From the NCBI GenBank assembly GCA_022393335.1, contig JAJEKB010021601.1, forward strand, positions 2,076,620 to 2,140,619: 64,000 nucleotides of DNA, read 5' to 3'. Shown one piece after another: positions 45,703 through 59,138 of this stretch; positions within the stretch are counted from its first letter, which is position 1, and each line of letters begins with the position of its first letter. Both the position numbers and the translations under genes were made by a program. Origin of the DNA: Macrotrachela quadricornifera (Eukaryota; Rotifera; Eurotatoria; Philodinida; Philodinidae). Below the pieces are notes generated by a model. The model was not told where the DNA came from. It searched no databases and saw only the letters and a list, made by a program, of their open reading frames with translations.

Positions 45703-47016
45703 TAATTAAAATTCAACTTCTACTTTTGGTTGATCGAACTATAGTTAAGTGGAGGTTATTTCCTATGCCAAAAAGTTTGAAAATGTAAGTTTTAGATGGA
45801 AGCTCTGTAAAATGGAATTTTTAAAGGCCTAAACAACAATAAAAAATTCTCATTTATACGATTTTAAGAAAGATTTAGGCAAAACTAGTAACTTTTTTGC
45901 AACTGCAGAGCAAAATAAAACTAAAAATGTCGATAATAATGAAGTAAATACTTACTCGACACAATCCCCTTTTTATCACATGTCCCACGATGACAAAGCA
46001 AAAAAGAGACATCGGGGCCTAGCTTTTTTGTGTGATATTAGAGGATTTGCAAGGAGTGTAAAAGGAAAGAAAAAAAAATATCTAGTTTCAGTCACATTCT
46101 TATTAGCGTCAATGATATTGCCAACATTGCTGCTAATGATTCACGCAAAATATACCTATGTGCCGTACTGTACACTCGTTTTTCTTTCCTTTCCTTTGTT
46201 GTCATTCTGTCAGTTTCTTTCTTTTCTTTCGTTCTATTCTTAACTCATGAAAATGAAGATTTCATCTATATATCAAGTCATTTTCATATTTTTCGAAGGC
46301 AATCAATTTTCAAAGGATTTCATCTTACACATTGTCAAGGAAAAATAAGTACCACTTCTTCTCTATCGATCTGTGAAAATCGCAGGTTTCTAACTCATGA
46401 CTAGGTTGAGTTACTCAAAAAATAAGGAGGCACACTATATTTTGAAGTACACAGAACATTCAGATTTAAATCCAATAATCCCATATTTATCTTTTCTTCT
46501 TTCTCTCTCTCTCGCGCATATAAGCTCGTGATGTATGCGAGATAGATACACTTAGATGTAGAGCATAGCCAAATAAACATCGCGTCATAAGACGCAGGTC
46601 TATAGGCCTCTCCACATGTCACTAACGGATTCTTCTTTTTTCCGTTACAGATAGTATGCATAGATAGTCGCGAAAGAGTTTCGTATGCCTTGTCCTAATA
46701 GCTCCGAAAAATGTTTCACATAACATTCCTAGGTAATTCTCCAAAAAGTTAGAAGAGCTGTTCATCTGACGTTTTAAGCTAGAGCTATTACCGATTCAAT
46801 AAACATAACATTCCAGCACTAAATATTCTACAAGATACTGAGATGCTGACGGTGTCAAACCTGCACTTATCCTCTTCCGCTTGTTCATCTCACCCTTTTT
46901 CATCATTCACCCTCAAGATAATGAAGAAAAGAAATAATTTAATACAAAAGTAGAGTTTCTTTATTATACAAAATACATTTTATATTTACATATAAATCAA
47001 TTTTTATATATAGTTA
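45703..47016. other. Intergenic, nothing recognised
   Basis: Frames at 45980-46243 (plus) and 46401-46661 (minus) show no family. This is the 3' flank of the ABC transporter. Confidence 0.4.
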
Positions 47017-50000
47017 TTAATTTGAATGATTAGATTGAGATAATTCAGTTGTTTTGACCAACAAACGATATGTACCATTTTCACCATGTGCCATTAATTC
47101 TTCATGTGTACCTTGTTCCTTAAGATGACCTTTAACTAAAACAGCAATTTTATCACTATGACGAATAGTTGATAAACGATGTGCCACTGTAATACAAGTG
47201 CGATCATATCTTACATGATCCAATGTATTCAAAATTTCCTATATAATATAATAAAATAAATCTTTTTTTCAATACATAATTATGATAATTTATACTTTTT
47301 CTGTTTGAACATCAAGTGCCGAAGTAGCTTCATCGAACAGAAGAATTTTTGGTTGACGGATAAGTACACGTGCTATAGCTATACGTTGTTTTTGACCACC
47401 TGCTAATTGTATCTGACCTTCGGAACCACACATTGTATCATAGCCCTGTAGATAAAATTCAAAAAATCGTCAAAATCTTATAATAATATAACGGGTGCGC
47501 CATAAATAACCGACCTCTCAGTAGATTTAAGANNNNNNNNNNNNNNNNNNNNNNNNNNNNNNNNNNNNNNNNNNNNNNNNNNNNNNNNNNNNNNNNNNNN
47601 NNNNNNNNNNNNNNNNNNNNNNNNNNNNNNNNNNNNNNNNNNNNNNNNNNNNNNNNNNNNNNNNNNNNNNNNNNNNNNNNNNNNNNNNNNNNNNNNNNNN
47701 NNNNNNNNNNNNNNNNNNNNNNNNNNNNNNNNNNNNNNNNNNNNNNNNNNNNNNNNNNNNNNNNNNNNNNNNNNNNNNNNNNNNNNNNNNNNNNNNNNNN
47801 NNNNNNNNNNNNNNNNNNNNNNNNNNNNNNNNNNNNNNNNNNNNNNNNNNNNNNNNNNNNNNNNNNNNNNNNNNNNNNNNNNNNNNNNNNNNNNNNNNNN
47901 NNNNNNNNNNNNNNNNNNNNNNNNNNNNNNNNGATAAAAACAGATATTTTAATCACAGAGATAATAGTGGAGAAATCTTAAATCTACTGAGAGGTCGGTT
48001 ATTTATGGCGCACCCGTTAGAAACTAGCTGAAATTTAAAATGACGCTACACTAAAAACTTCAAAACAATCTATAATCTATCTAATTTCACGTTTTTTTTA
48101 TTTCATTTATAGTTCCAAATAAAATCTAAATAACCGACCTGAGCTAATTGAATTATTGTATCATGAATATTAGCTTGTTTTGCTGCAGTTTCAATTTCTA
48201 AATCTGAAAACTGTCGACTAGTATCTCCATAAGCTATATTATCTCGAATAGATAAATTGAAGAGTACTGAATCTTGTTGAACGATTCCCATTATTGATCG
48301 AAGCCATTTAATATTAAATGTTCGTAAATCATGTCCATCCAAGTATACAGAACCCAATAATGGATCATAGAAACGCTGTATCAAACCGACACAAGTTGAT
48401 TTTCCTGAACCACTTGGTCCAACAATAGCTGTCTGTCCATTTGTTACACATGTCATTGATAAATTGCGAAGTACACGCACTTTTGGTCGAGATACATATG
48501 CATAAGAAACATTGCGAAATTCAAATTCACCTCTAACATTATCCTATAATTAAAAAGTACAGAATATCAATTTTAATAGGATACACAAATATCACTCACC
48601 AATTTTAGACCACTATCATTACTTTCAGGATTAATATGTGATTGACGTGCATTGAGTGTCATTATACGTTTTGCAGCCATTTTAGCTCGACTATAATTTG
48701 GTACCATACTAACACTTCGACCAAATGCTACTGTTGCATATGTAACAACAGCAAATACTCTATAAAAAAAATAGATAATAATAAAATGAATTGAATTTTG
48801 ATATGAACATACTGAAAGACTTGTACATAGGACATTTCACCACTACGAACAAGTTGTGCTCCATAACCAAATGCAGCTGTATGAATAAAGAACATTAATG
48901 AATTTGCTAATGAATTAGCAAAAATAATACGTTGACTATGTCTTAACGAATATCTTAAATAATAATAAAAAATTATGAAAAATATTTTTTTTTCTTTTAT
49001 CTAAATCGATACAAATAAACTTACTTAAAATCACGATCATATGCTTCTTTATAATTTTTAATAAAATAATCTTCAACATGTAATGAAACAACTGTGCGAA
49101 TATTTTGTAAAGCTTCGATTGCATACTTAAAAATAGAAAAAGATCTTTTATTAATATTTCACCAAAAAGTAATCGATAGTAGGAAGTTCATATCTACGGT
49201 TAGTTTTAATTAATTAATCAAAATAAATAGTTTGCTCATAATTTCAAAACATCAATTCTATGAGAAAAGGGCTAAGCGTTACTCGTAGATCTACCACAAT
49301 TAGTCGCAATATTGGAAACTAATCTTAACAAAAAACGCTTTATTAGTATTATAATGAAATAATTCAGAGAGATCAAAAAAATACCGAACAATTTATTTAA
49401 GGAAAAGAAATGTTAAATATTGTTTGCCGCCCTCATCCTCATGCTGTGCTCTGTGTAATATTGTATCACATGTGTGTAAATTAAAGTTTTTGAATAATGA
49501 AAAAGAGTCATGCGACTGATTGTTGCTTTTCTATTATTCGGTTTTTGTAATGATAAGAATTTATAATCTATCGATTATTATTATAAAATAAAATCTTACT
49601 TTGCCACCTGTCTCAGCATTTGTTGAAACATTTCGTTTCTGTCCAGCTTTAGCTAATGTTGAACCCTGTACTATTCCAGTAATAATAATAAATGGAGTAA
49701 AACAGAGAAGAACAAGTGTTAACTTCCATCCAGCAATAAAGCTAATAATTAATCCAGCAATTAATGTTCCAAATGCATTAAAAAATGCTCCAATAGTAAC
49801 TCCAGTCATACCTTTGAGTGCAGCAGCATCACTGGCAAGTCGTGTAATAAGTACACCATATCTATTACATTCTTGTTCAAACCAAGACATTTCTTGACGA
49901 AGCATTGTAGAAAAAGATAGAATACGCATTCGTATAGTCAATGCTTCACCAGAATGAGCAAATGCTAATGATGATACAAATTGACAAAGACCACCAGCTA

Positions 50001-53000
50001 ATCCAATACAAAAAACAATTATTGAATAATTTCGAGAATTATTTTCAGCTATTGTAGAATCCAATTCAGAGAATAAACCAAATATACGTGAAAAAATGAA
50101 AGCAAATGATGGCATAACTGCACCATATATCAATGAAGCAATACTACCCAATAGAATAGAAAACCATTCAGGAGCATTTAATGCAAGAATTCGAAGAAAA
50201 AATGGTTTTTTAGATGATTTCATTTCATCATCATCATCATCATTATCCTCTGGTGGTACTGTTAAAGAAGTTTCTGAAGGTGCATTTGAATGATTTGAAC
50301 GTATCGATTCATGACGTTTCAAACTGTGTTCATCTTCATCTTCATTTGATTCATTGCCAGTTATTTGTTGTTCAATTATTGCTCGAGCATAATTACCACC
50401 ACGTGCTACTAATTCTGCATGTGTTCCTTGTTCATGTATAATTCCACCTCGTTCTAATCCAATAATAACATCAGCTGAACGAATCGTCGATAATCGATGA
50501 GCAATAACAATTGTTGTACGACCTCGTCGAGCTTGATCAAGTGCTTTTTGAATTTCATATTCATTATGTGTATCTATATTAAATTAATAAAATATTATTT
50601 TAATAAAATATTTTATTTAATAATTTACCTTGAGCAGCAGTAGCTTCATCAAGTATAAGAATTTTTGGATTTGAAACAAGTGCTCTAGCAATGGCTATGC
50701 TATAAAAATATTATATTCAATGTAAAATAAGATAAAAAGAATATTATTTTGTTCTATTTACCGTTGCTTTTGACCACCTGAAAAATCACGTCCTGTTATT
50801 GGTGTTTTGTATTTCTAAAATAATAATATATAAATCTCTTCTTTTTTTTTAAACTGTAAATTCAGATAGTTTAAAAATCAAGATTATTTCTTGAGAATAT
50901 AATAATTAGAACATGTAGATCTCAATAATAAACCGATTGTGGACTATCCTTATGTGATCTGATAGATATTTCAACAATTCAAGTCCGAGCAAATGTCAAA
51001 ATTTGATCTTTTTGAGTTTTTAGAGTTGAAAAAATAAAATGAAATAATATCAGAAATTTCTTCTTCGAGAAACAAAAATGAAAAATATCGAAGGTTAGAT
51101 TCGATCATCAATCTACTACAATTTTCATAACAGGTTATCTGAAAATACTATGCAATAGTATTCCCATTGAGAACTTGATCATTCTCGTTCAATCACCCAT
51201 TTTCTAGATGCTTTTCAGCAGGATATCATCCGTCCGAGTACCTTAAAGTTCCTCGAATTTACTAATACTTGAGTTTTTCTCAGTAAAATTACAGGTACAG
51301 ACACTCATACAAGTGCTTATTCATTCAACATACTGTTGTGAGTATTCTCAACTCAATATTTTCTTTTGGTCATTATTCAAAATCTATAAAATAATTTTAT
51401 TTGAACCATATAGCTCATTAGAAATTCTACTGTAGAAAAATAAATGAAATTGATTTCTACTTACAAGAGGTAAACTTTCGATAAATTCATCAATTCTGGC
51501 AAGTTGAGCAGCATTACGTATATCACTATCAGTTGCTGATAAATTACCTAATCGAATATTATCTTCAATAGTACCGGAAAAGAGTAGAGATTCTTGTGAA
51601 ACAACTCCAATTTGTGTTCGAAGCCATGATAAATCTAAATTGCGTACATCGACTCCATCAATTAGAACCTGTTTACAATATTTTATTAATATATCAATCA
51701 AACTCTTTCTAATCTCTACATACTTGTCCTTGATCAGGATCGTAAAATCGTTGAATTAATTGAATTATTGTACTTTCTAATATACAAAATATATTACAAA
51801 ATACACAAAAAACAAACACTCGATAATTACTTCCACATCCCGTTTGTCCAACAATACCAGTTGTGGTACCAGCAGCAAATTTTAAATTGAGATTTTGCAA
51901 GATCTATTATATTTCAAATAAATAAATAAAAAAAACGCAATTATATTTGATTAGATTGATTAATTAATAATTTGACTAACCGGTTGAGGTTCTTTTCTTG
52001 ATAAATAATTAAAAGTAACATTGCGTAATTCTATATTTCCATGCATATATTTCATCGAAATTTTATTCTCATGATCGGATACATCAATTGGTGATTTCTA
52101 CAAAAAATTTTTAAATAAAAACAAACTTTGACTCATTCTCTAATTTAAGTTTTCGTTCAATCTTTATTTGATATAGTTTTTCTTCTACATAAAACGCTAT
52201 TAAAATAATCCTTGAAAAGAATTCCAATCAAAATTTTCCGAAACAGAGGATAGATTATCTCATTGTCTCTCTTCAGTGCATCTTTCTATATTAAAATAAC
52301 TCGCTATTTTTATTAACTCAATTTAAATTATATTCAAGAAAATTCCGAAAAAAACATACTCGATCGATAGTTGACAAAACACGTGCACCAGCCACAGATA
52401 CTTGAGCAAATTCCAGTAATGGAGGAACAATTGTTGAAATACTGTTCGTTGAAACAAGACACGATGTAAAAATCTATGAATACAATTTCAATCATAAATA
52501 ATTTACAATAAATTTAAACAATATTAATAGTAATAGTCGGAAAATTTTTCTACATATTCTCCTCTCGTTTAATGCACTACTCACACTCTTTAAAATCGAA
52601 ATGTTACAAGAGAGTTACAAATAATTCATATATACATACAATAATAACAATGCCTGCATTATAATTCCAACATTCTATACGAGCCAAATAGGGTCCATAC
52701 CAAAATATAATAGCAATCGAACCATACAATGTTATATTAACAAATGCTTGAGTTATACCAAGTAATAATCCTTTTCTATAACTCATTTTTTTTGATTCAA
52801 TTAAACTATTTTCATATCTGAAATTAAGAATGAAAATAATTTTATATTCATATAAATAACTAATGAATTTTTTCGAATAAATAAACAAACCTTTTCAATT
52901 CTCGTTGTTGTCCTCCAAAAGCAGTTACAGTTCGAATAGCTGATAAAACTTCATGAACAATACTATTTGCTTTACCATAAGCATTCATTTCTTTTTGTGT

Positions 53001-55438
53001 ATATTTTTTCATAATCTAAATAAAATAAACATTTTTGTTAAAAAAACAAAATTCAATTAAATTCTTACTATAACAGCTATATTAAAACTAATTATGATAA
53101 GAGGTGATATACTCAAAAAAACTAATGTTAATTTCCATCCAGCATATAATGCATAAATAAGAGAACCAATAATACGAGAAACCAATGCTGTAAAATCTGC
53201 TACTTTGAAACCAATTCCATCACGAATTGTATCTAATGATCTATTTAAAAAAAAACAAAATAATATTATTTTTATTTCAATAAAATATTTATTTCATTCA
53301 TCTAGTTTTTTGTGTAATGATTTATTTTTTACTTTTTGAAACTACACATAACACTCGAATTAAAATTCGAAATTTTCAAATTTATTTCAGAAATTAAGCA
53401 TACTCAATCAGTAAACCACTTGAAAGATCACTCGATGTTTGACAATCGAACCAACCAATATTTTGTCGCATTATATTATCAAATAGAGCATATCTACATA
53501 GATAGAATAAATTTTATTTTATTATGAAAATATTTTCACCAAATATATATATATATAATAACCTCATACGTCGTACTTGTCGTTCAGATGCAATAATCCA
53601 ACAAGTATAAGCAATCCAATGAAGAACAAAACAACATATTCCTAATATTGGGTACCATTTTATTATTGAAATAATTTCATCATAAGGTGGAATAGTTTTT
53701 GTCTCATTATTCATTGAAGATGTTAGAGTAATACTTTAAAAAAAAAACAAATAAAATATATAAAATATGTTTTATTTTAAATTTTTTACCATCCTTGAAA
53801 AAGATTTTCGGTTTGATTATAACCTTTTTGTTCTCTATCTAAGGTAACAAATGCATTAACAATACGTTGATAAACAACAAAGATAAGAGGAAAAGTAGCA
53901 CCACTAGCTACGGCTACAATAAAACAATCATACGAATTAACAATGTTTTGTAGTTATATTCAATACCTGATATAATACCGATTAACATTCCTATTATATC
54001 CAATGTGTCCGCATAACGATACTATATATTAAATATTCGATTTTTTTTATTTCTAATTCATATGTACGATATACTCACTATTTCAAATAATTTTAATTTA
54101 GGTGTTGATGTTTGCTCTGATGATCTATTTTGAAAAATAAATTAAATACATATATTCTCTATTCATCTATATAGATAATGTCGAGTATCACATCTGGTCC
54201 TTTTCCCATTGATTAATTTTTTTTCAACCAATCAGATTCGAACAAGAGCTTTTTCTGCTACTATTCGGGTCACAAGTCAATCTCACCTCCTCGCGGTATT
54301 TCCTAGGGAATAGTAACGGGCCTCTGCACACTTATCGTGAATTCCACATCACACGATAATCATACTCCGTCCATAACGGGAAAAACCATGCAATTTGTAC
54401 GAGGTATAGCTAGTCAATAGAAGTGGAGATTTCATAGTTTTTCAATAATTCTTAAATTTTTATAGTGAATTCAGTACCAATTTCAGAGAATTAGTTCTAT
54501 CGAGTTACAGATTAAACATCACAGAAATTATGTTGAAAATTTGTTTGTATTTATTAACTTTAATTAGAATGTTTAAGTCAAAATCGAAATAATTAATAAA
54601 TGTAATGATTGAGAAAAAAGAAAACTTATGAAAGGAAAGGCCTCAATTGCCCAATTGCTTTTAGGTCGAGACTATGTGCGTTATGTAGACCCTGAAAATA
54701 GTTCGAAGCGCTAGCCTATTGCTACGGAGATATTTCATTTTTACAGTATATTTAAATAAATGCCACGATCTGCCATTAGAGACAACAGAAAAACTGATTT
54801 TTGAATTTGGATAGAGATAGACTTCAATGAGAATAGTTTATTGTGAATATTTTTGAGATTTTTTCATCTGGTTTTATCCTAAAATACGAGCATAAAATCT
54901 ATCAGTTTATAGAGACAAGCTATTCATAACTGTATCCTAGGATAGAAAGGAAGAAAAAATCTGAAATAGTTACAGTAAGCTATTCTCATTGAAGTCTATC
55001 TCTATCCAAATTTAAAAATCAGTTTTTCTGCTGTCTCTAACGGGAGATCATAGTATTTATTTAAACATACTGTGAAAGTGCAATATCTCCATAGAAATAA
55101 GCTAGTGGTCCGAACTTTTTTCAAAGTATTCAGAACTCATTTGGATCTACATAACGCACGTAGTTTCGGCTCAAAAGCAATTAGACAGTTGGGACCCCTT
55201 CTCTCGTTTGTTAAAATATTAAAATATTATCGAATATCTTGAAATTATTTTTGAGTAATAGAGAAGAATATAATATATTCAATTTGTTTTTATTCTACTT
55301 AAATAATAGAAAATGTATTACTTACGATTTTTCAAGTTTATCATTAGTCATAAACGCCAATTGATTATTGTGAGTGTTATTTTGTGTTAAATCATAAACA
55401 CGTCGTTTACGATGCCATTTGAGAGATGGAAACCGCAT
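47017..55438 (-). CDS. Full ABCB-type (P-glycoprotein-like) exporter, 1303 aa, 23 exons
   Basis: Splicing by eye gives exons (minus strand) 55438-55326, 54124-54079, 54021-53967, 53913-53790, 53733-53563, 53493-53404, 53240-53069, 53015-52891, 52817-52640, 52473-52360, 52097-51981, 51903-51831, 51776-51724, 51668-51465, 50814-50762, 50699-50629, 50573-49600, 49125-49025, 48953-48813, 48759-48600, 48543-48139, 47445-47296, 47238-47017; all phases agree. Architecture is TMD1-NBD1-acidic linker-TMD2-NBD2. NBD1: Walker A GQTGCGKS (454-461, split by an intron), signature FSGGQKQR, Walker [14 protein letters not shown]-loop AHRLST. NBD2: GPSGSGKS (1087-1094), [26 protein letters not shown]. Both sites look active; only the NBD1 D-loop (AAQD for SALD) is odd. 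Such proteins pump lipophilic compounds or peptides out of cells. An insertion lies in the intron after exon 21. Confidence 0.95.
47491..48017. mobile_element. TA-flanked DNA transposon in the ABC transporter, interior unsequenced
   Basis: Forty-two-bp inverted repeats (ACGGGTGCGCCATAAATAAC inward to TTTAAGA) match perfectly by eye at 47491-47532 and about 47976-48017, with TA outside both (47489-47490, 48018-48019). The TA duplication and GGGTGCGCC ends fit a Tc1/mariner element. The assembly gap covers most of it, so true length and coding content are unknown. It sits in the intron between exons 21 and 22. Confidence 0.85.
47533..47932. other. Assembly gap, 400 N
   Basis: An exact run of 400 N, so probably a placeholder rather than a measured size. 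The 165-codon frame across it is meaningless. Confidence 0.99.
54638..55199. mobile_element. Foldback element in intron 1 of the ABC transporter
   Basis: AATTGCTTTTAGGTCGAGACTATGTGCGTTATGTAGA at the left pairs with the complement of TCTACATAACGCACGTAGTTTCGGCTCAAAAGCAATT at the right. Farther in, CTATTCTCATTGAAGTCTATCTCTATCCAAA recurs inverted. Arms are about 230 bp. It explains why this intron is 1.2 kb while most are about 50-60 bp. No coding sequence. Confidence 0.85.
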
Positions 55439-57476
55439 TTTTTTGATTATTATTCTCTCTAAAAGTAATGATCATTATCATTTTTTTAGAAAATTAAGAA
55501 GATTGAAATAAAACTGATGATAGGATTAGAATTAGAAGATAATGAGGAAAATATCTAAGTTAACTGAAATGACTATCAATGAATAACTTAGTTAATCTTC
55601 AATTGTATTACGAAATGAAATAATTTTATTTTAGTCATTTTAATCATATTTTATCTTCTTACTTACAAATTTATATTATTAACGATGTATTTATTTTTTG
55701 TTAAAGTTGTTGTGTTATTATTTGTATATAAAAGAATTAGTATTAATATTTATTCGTTGTAAATATATATAGTTACAAAATAAAATCCGACTTCCTAGTT
55801 TTTTTAAGTTGGTACATTTGAATATTGACATTATGATGTATTACTTCGATCTTCAGCGAATGTATAATGATGATTTCTATCTTTGATAAAGTCTTTTTTT
55901 CTTTCATAGAAACGTGCTTTGGGTGTTTTTTTCCTTTTGATATTTGGTCAACATCATTTTTCATGTAAAGAAAAAAAAAGAGACATCATAACTCTTCAAA
56001 CAAAAGGAAAAAAGAAATGATTTTGTTATTTGCATATTGTTATCATCAGTCGTCAAGAACGATATCTTTGAAAAGAAAGAATAACATCAAGATATTTATT
56101 CTTTAAATATTTAAATACAAATTAATTAAATCAAATGATTTTTCTCATTTAAGTTATACATACTTTTTGTAATTACGAATTAAAATCCATCTTAAAATAT
56201 CACGGTCAATCTTAATAATAACGAATGGCTCAGAATAAAGCAAGTGTCAATTGATTTTCGATTACTTCCATTATTCTGACACATTTTTTTTGAAAAAAAA
56301 AACCATAGAAAAGCGTTCAGATTGAACCATTTTATAATATGAAGACTAAAGATTTGCAAAAGATTATACTTTCAAAGTACGAAAATCATGATGAAATGAT
56401 ACAAATTTTTTACGATCGATTCGAACAAAATTAACAACTCGAAAGGTTAAAAGATGATTAAATCAACAGAAGGCACTGTCCTCTCGACAATTAATTCGTG
56501 AATTGATTCCTGTATTTAGAATGAATTTGCACGAGCGATCAAATAGAACACAGTGACATATAAAAAGACATTAATTATTGCGTTAAAACATGTTGTCTTT
56601 GACTAATCGATTATATTGAATGTTGAAAGAGAAAGAAAATTAGTTTAGATAATAAAATATATCTATGTTGTAGAGAATTGAACAAAGAATTTACCAAAAA
56701 AAAATCAAGTAAAAAGGGTAAAGATTGTTGAAAATACTGAATATTTTATTATTTCTGAATCTTCCGTTACTATTACAATTCCACACAGGAGAATTCTATT
56801 ATTATTTTCATTTATACAATCGTATTTTGTATTTTATTTCTTCATATACTTAGCCATCATACAATTCTATTAAACTTTTTTTAATTGGCCTATAATCGTT
56901 TTTGAAAATACCTTCAACTATATCTCAAAGATGAATTTCGTTTTCTTTTAACAATTCTAGAAATTTCCACATAATTTTCGACATTAATGTGTGCTGTGCG
57001 ACATCGCTTTTTTCAAGAGGAAGAAGATATTCTTAAATCAAACAATGACAATATATTCACTTCTTTTGAAATTCTTATAAGTTTGTCGAAAATAGGTTTA
57101 ATTACTGATAAAAATTTATTACATTGTAAATTTCTTTTTAATATAAAACTATCTTAAATAATAAAAATGTTTATTTTCATCTACGACATCATATAGATTT
57201 TTCTAAAATATTCTTTTATGAATTTCTGTATGCATTCGGTACTTTACACCGAAAAATCTAATGACTCACGAGAACTATTTTTACATACGTTGACGTTATC
57301 TTATTTTTATCGAAGAAAAAAGAGAACAGAATTAATTCTACGACAAGACGACAACCCACTTATGAGTATTATGACAAAAATGATGTTATTAAAAACGTAT
57401 ATAAAAAGAAAAAGGAAGTCAAACATAGTATATAATGCCTCAATTTAATTTTAATATATTATAATTACAATTTAAA
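55439..57476. other. Divergent intergenic region between the ABC transporter and the P450
   Basis: Must hold the promoters of both genes, which point away from each other. No TATA or other motif can be assigned. Apart from a transposase N-terminus relic at 56339, nothing is recognised. Confidence 0.4.
56339..56434 (+). pseudogene. Possible mariner-type transposase N-terminal relic
   Basis: The frame MKTKDLQKIILSKYENHDEM resembles the N-terminal helix-turn-helix start of a class of mariner/IS630 transposases, then stops at 31 codons (56432-56434). The following 200 bp has only broken frames. Assignment rests on this short stretch and is weak. Confidence 0.4.
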
Positions 57477-59138
57477 ATGACTGAACAAATAGATTCAAAT
57501 GGAATTATATTCGAAAAATCTAAAACAATAAAAAGTAATATTGGAATTTTATTAAGAAATCTCAATGGAAATACTGTTCCAGTATTGCTATGTATAATTT
57601 GTTTAATAATAAGTATGATATTAATTAATCCAAAAGTGAAAACAGTGATATTTATATTAATAATCTTAATATTAATTATTTGTATAACATATCGTAAAAT
57701 AAGTTTAAAAGGAGATTGGCCAAATGTAATCGGAACTAATTATTGTATTCCATTTGGTGATATACCTGCATTACAATCATGTCTTGATGGACATTATTTA
57801 CTTAATTTAAATAAAAAATTAGGTAAACCAAAAGTTTATCGAATATGGGTTGGTCCAATCCCAGCACTTTTATTATCACATCCAGAATCTGTACGAGAAT
57901 TTTGGCAACAACATGATGAAACTTCAATTGAACGTGTTGTTCATCTTGGTTGGTCATTATTATTAATTATGGGTGAAGGTATAGGTTTTAAATCATATCG
58001 AAATCGTAATCGTATAAATAAATTTTTTCATAATTGTTTTGGTATAAAACAAGTTAAAAATTTTGAAATTAATTATGAATATCAAGTTAATTTAATAATG
58101 GAACGTTTTCAATCTCGTATTATTAATGCAAATGGAAATCCATTAGATGTATCTAGTCAATTTAAATATTTAGCACTTGATGCTGGTTTAGATATGTTTT
58201 TAGGAAAAAAAGCTAGAAAATATTTAATAGAATTACATGAATTAGTTGATGAACTTGCTATAGTTATGTTAGAAACATTTAATGCAAGATATATTAATAT
58301 TCCTGGTTTACGATGGTTTATACCACATACATATAAACTTCGGTCAAATATTCTTAAATTTCGAAATAAATGGAATAAATTACTTTGTATTATTATTAAT
58401 GATTATATACAAGAAGATAAACTTGAAATAAATTCTGATGATGATGATTCAATTCTTCTACGTTATTTACATAATCAAATGATTGATCATAAATATGAAA
58501 TAACATATGAAGAATTATCGGATACATTTATTGAAGGTCTTTTAGCACCATCAGATGGTATTGCTGCTACAGTAGCTAATACACTTATTCTTCTTGCATT
58601 TAATCCTCAAGCACAAATTGAAGCACGTGAACAAATTCTTAATAGATTAATATCAAGATCTGAACAAACAATAACATTATCTGATCTTGATGGTCTTAAT
58701 CATCTTGATCATATTTTATATGAATGTCAACGTTTATTACCTTTATTTGTTTTTAATGTACCTGAATTAACAAGTTGTCAAATGACATTAGGTGATGTTA
58801 CTATTCCAAAAGAAACAATGGTTATGTATGATGTACAAACATTAAATCGTGCAGAAGATATTTGGCCTGAACCAATGATATTTCGACCAGAAAGATTTCA
58901 ATTATTAAATGAAAAACAACGTAAAGCATTACATGGTTTTGGTAATGGAAGAAGTCGACGATGTCTTGGAGAACATTTTGTACATTTACTTCATAAATTA
59001 CTTATAGCAAGAATTTTACTTAATTATAAATTAGAACCTATTAATGATGAACGTGATATTGATAAATTACCTCGACTTCGACGACCATTTATATATGTAC
59101 CACAGGTTATTTTGAAATTTATTCCAATTAAAAACTAA
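57477..59138 (+). CDS. Cytochrome P450, intronless, 553 aa, atypical I-helix
   Basis: A single open frame; an in-frame stop at 57462-57464 fixes this ATG. Two hydrophobic N-terminal segments (VPVLLCIICLIISMILI and VIFILIILILIICI) should anchor it in the ER membrane. P450 marks: K-helix ExxR as ECQR (416-419), PERF as FRPERF, and the heme loop HGFGNGRSRRCLGEHF with Cys496 as ligand. In the I-helix the usual (A/G)Gx(D/E)T reads APSDG, so the oxygen-activating threonine is a glycine. That change occurs in P450s with unusual chemistry. No introns, unlike the neighbouring ABC gene; very A/T-ending codons. It lies 1.45 kb upstream of a cyclodipeptide synthase on the same strand and could modify its product. 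The exact CYP family is not recognised. Confidence 0.93.
   Translation: MTEQIDSNGIIFEKSKTIKSNIGILLRNLNGNTVPVLLCIICLIISMILINPKVKTVIFILIILILIICITYRKISLKGDWPNVIGTNYCIPFGDIPALQSCLDGHYLLNLNKKLGKPKVYRIWVGPIPALLLSHPESVREFWQQHDETSIERVVHLGWSLLLIMGEGIGFKSYRNRNRINKFFHNCFGIKQVKNFEINYEYQVNLIMERFQSRIINANGNPLDVSSQFKYLALDAGLDMFLGKKARKYLIELHELVDELAIVMLETFNARYINIPGLRWFIPHTYKLRSNILKFRNKWNKLLCIIINDYIQEDKLEINSDDDDSILLRYLHNQMIDHKYEITYEELSDTFIEGLLAPSDGIAATVANTLILLAFNPQAQIEAREQILNRLISRSEQTITLSDLDGLNHLDHILYECQRLLPLFVFNVPELTSCQMTLGDVTIPKETMVMYDVQTLNRAEDIWPEPMIFRPERFQLLNEKQRKALHGFGNGRSRRCLGEHFVHLLHKLLIARILLNYKLEPINDERDIDKLPRLRRPFIYVPQVILKFIPIKN

Noticed and set aside
47459..47956. 165-codon frame across the gap
   Set aside because: It is mostly translated N and has no meaning.
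49601..50441. Plus-strand frames across exon 17 of the ABC transporter
   Set aside because: They are antisense shadows of a strongly supported exon; one is histidine-rich only because it mirrors a (GAT)n acidic linker.
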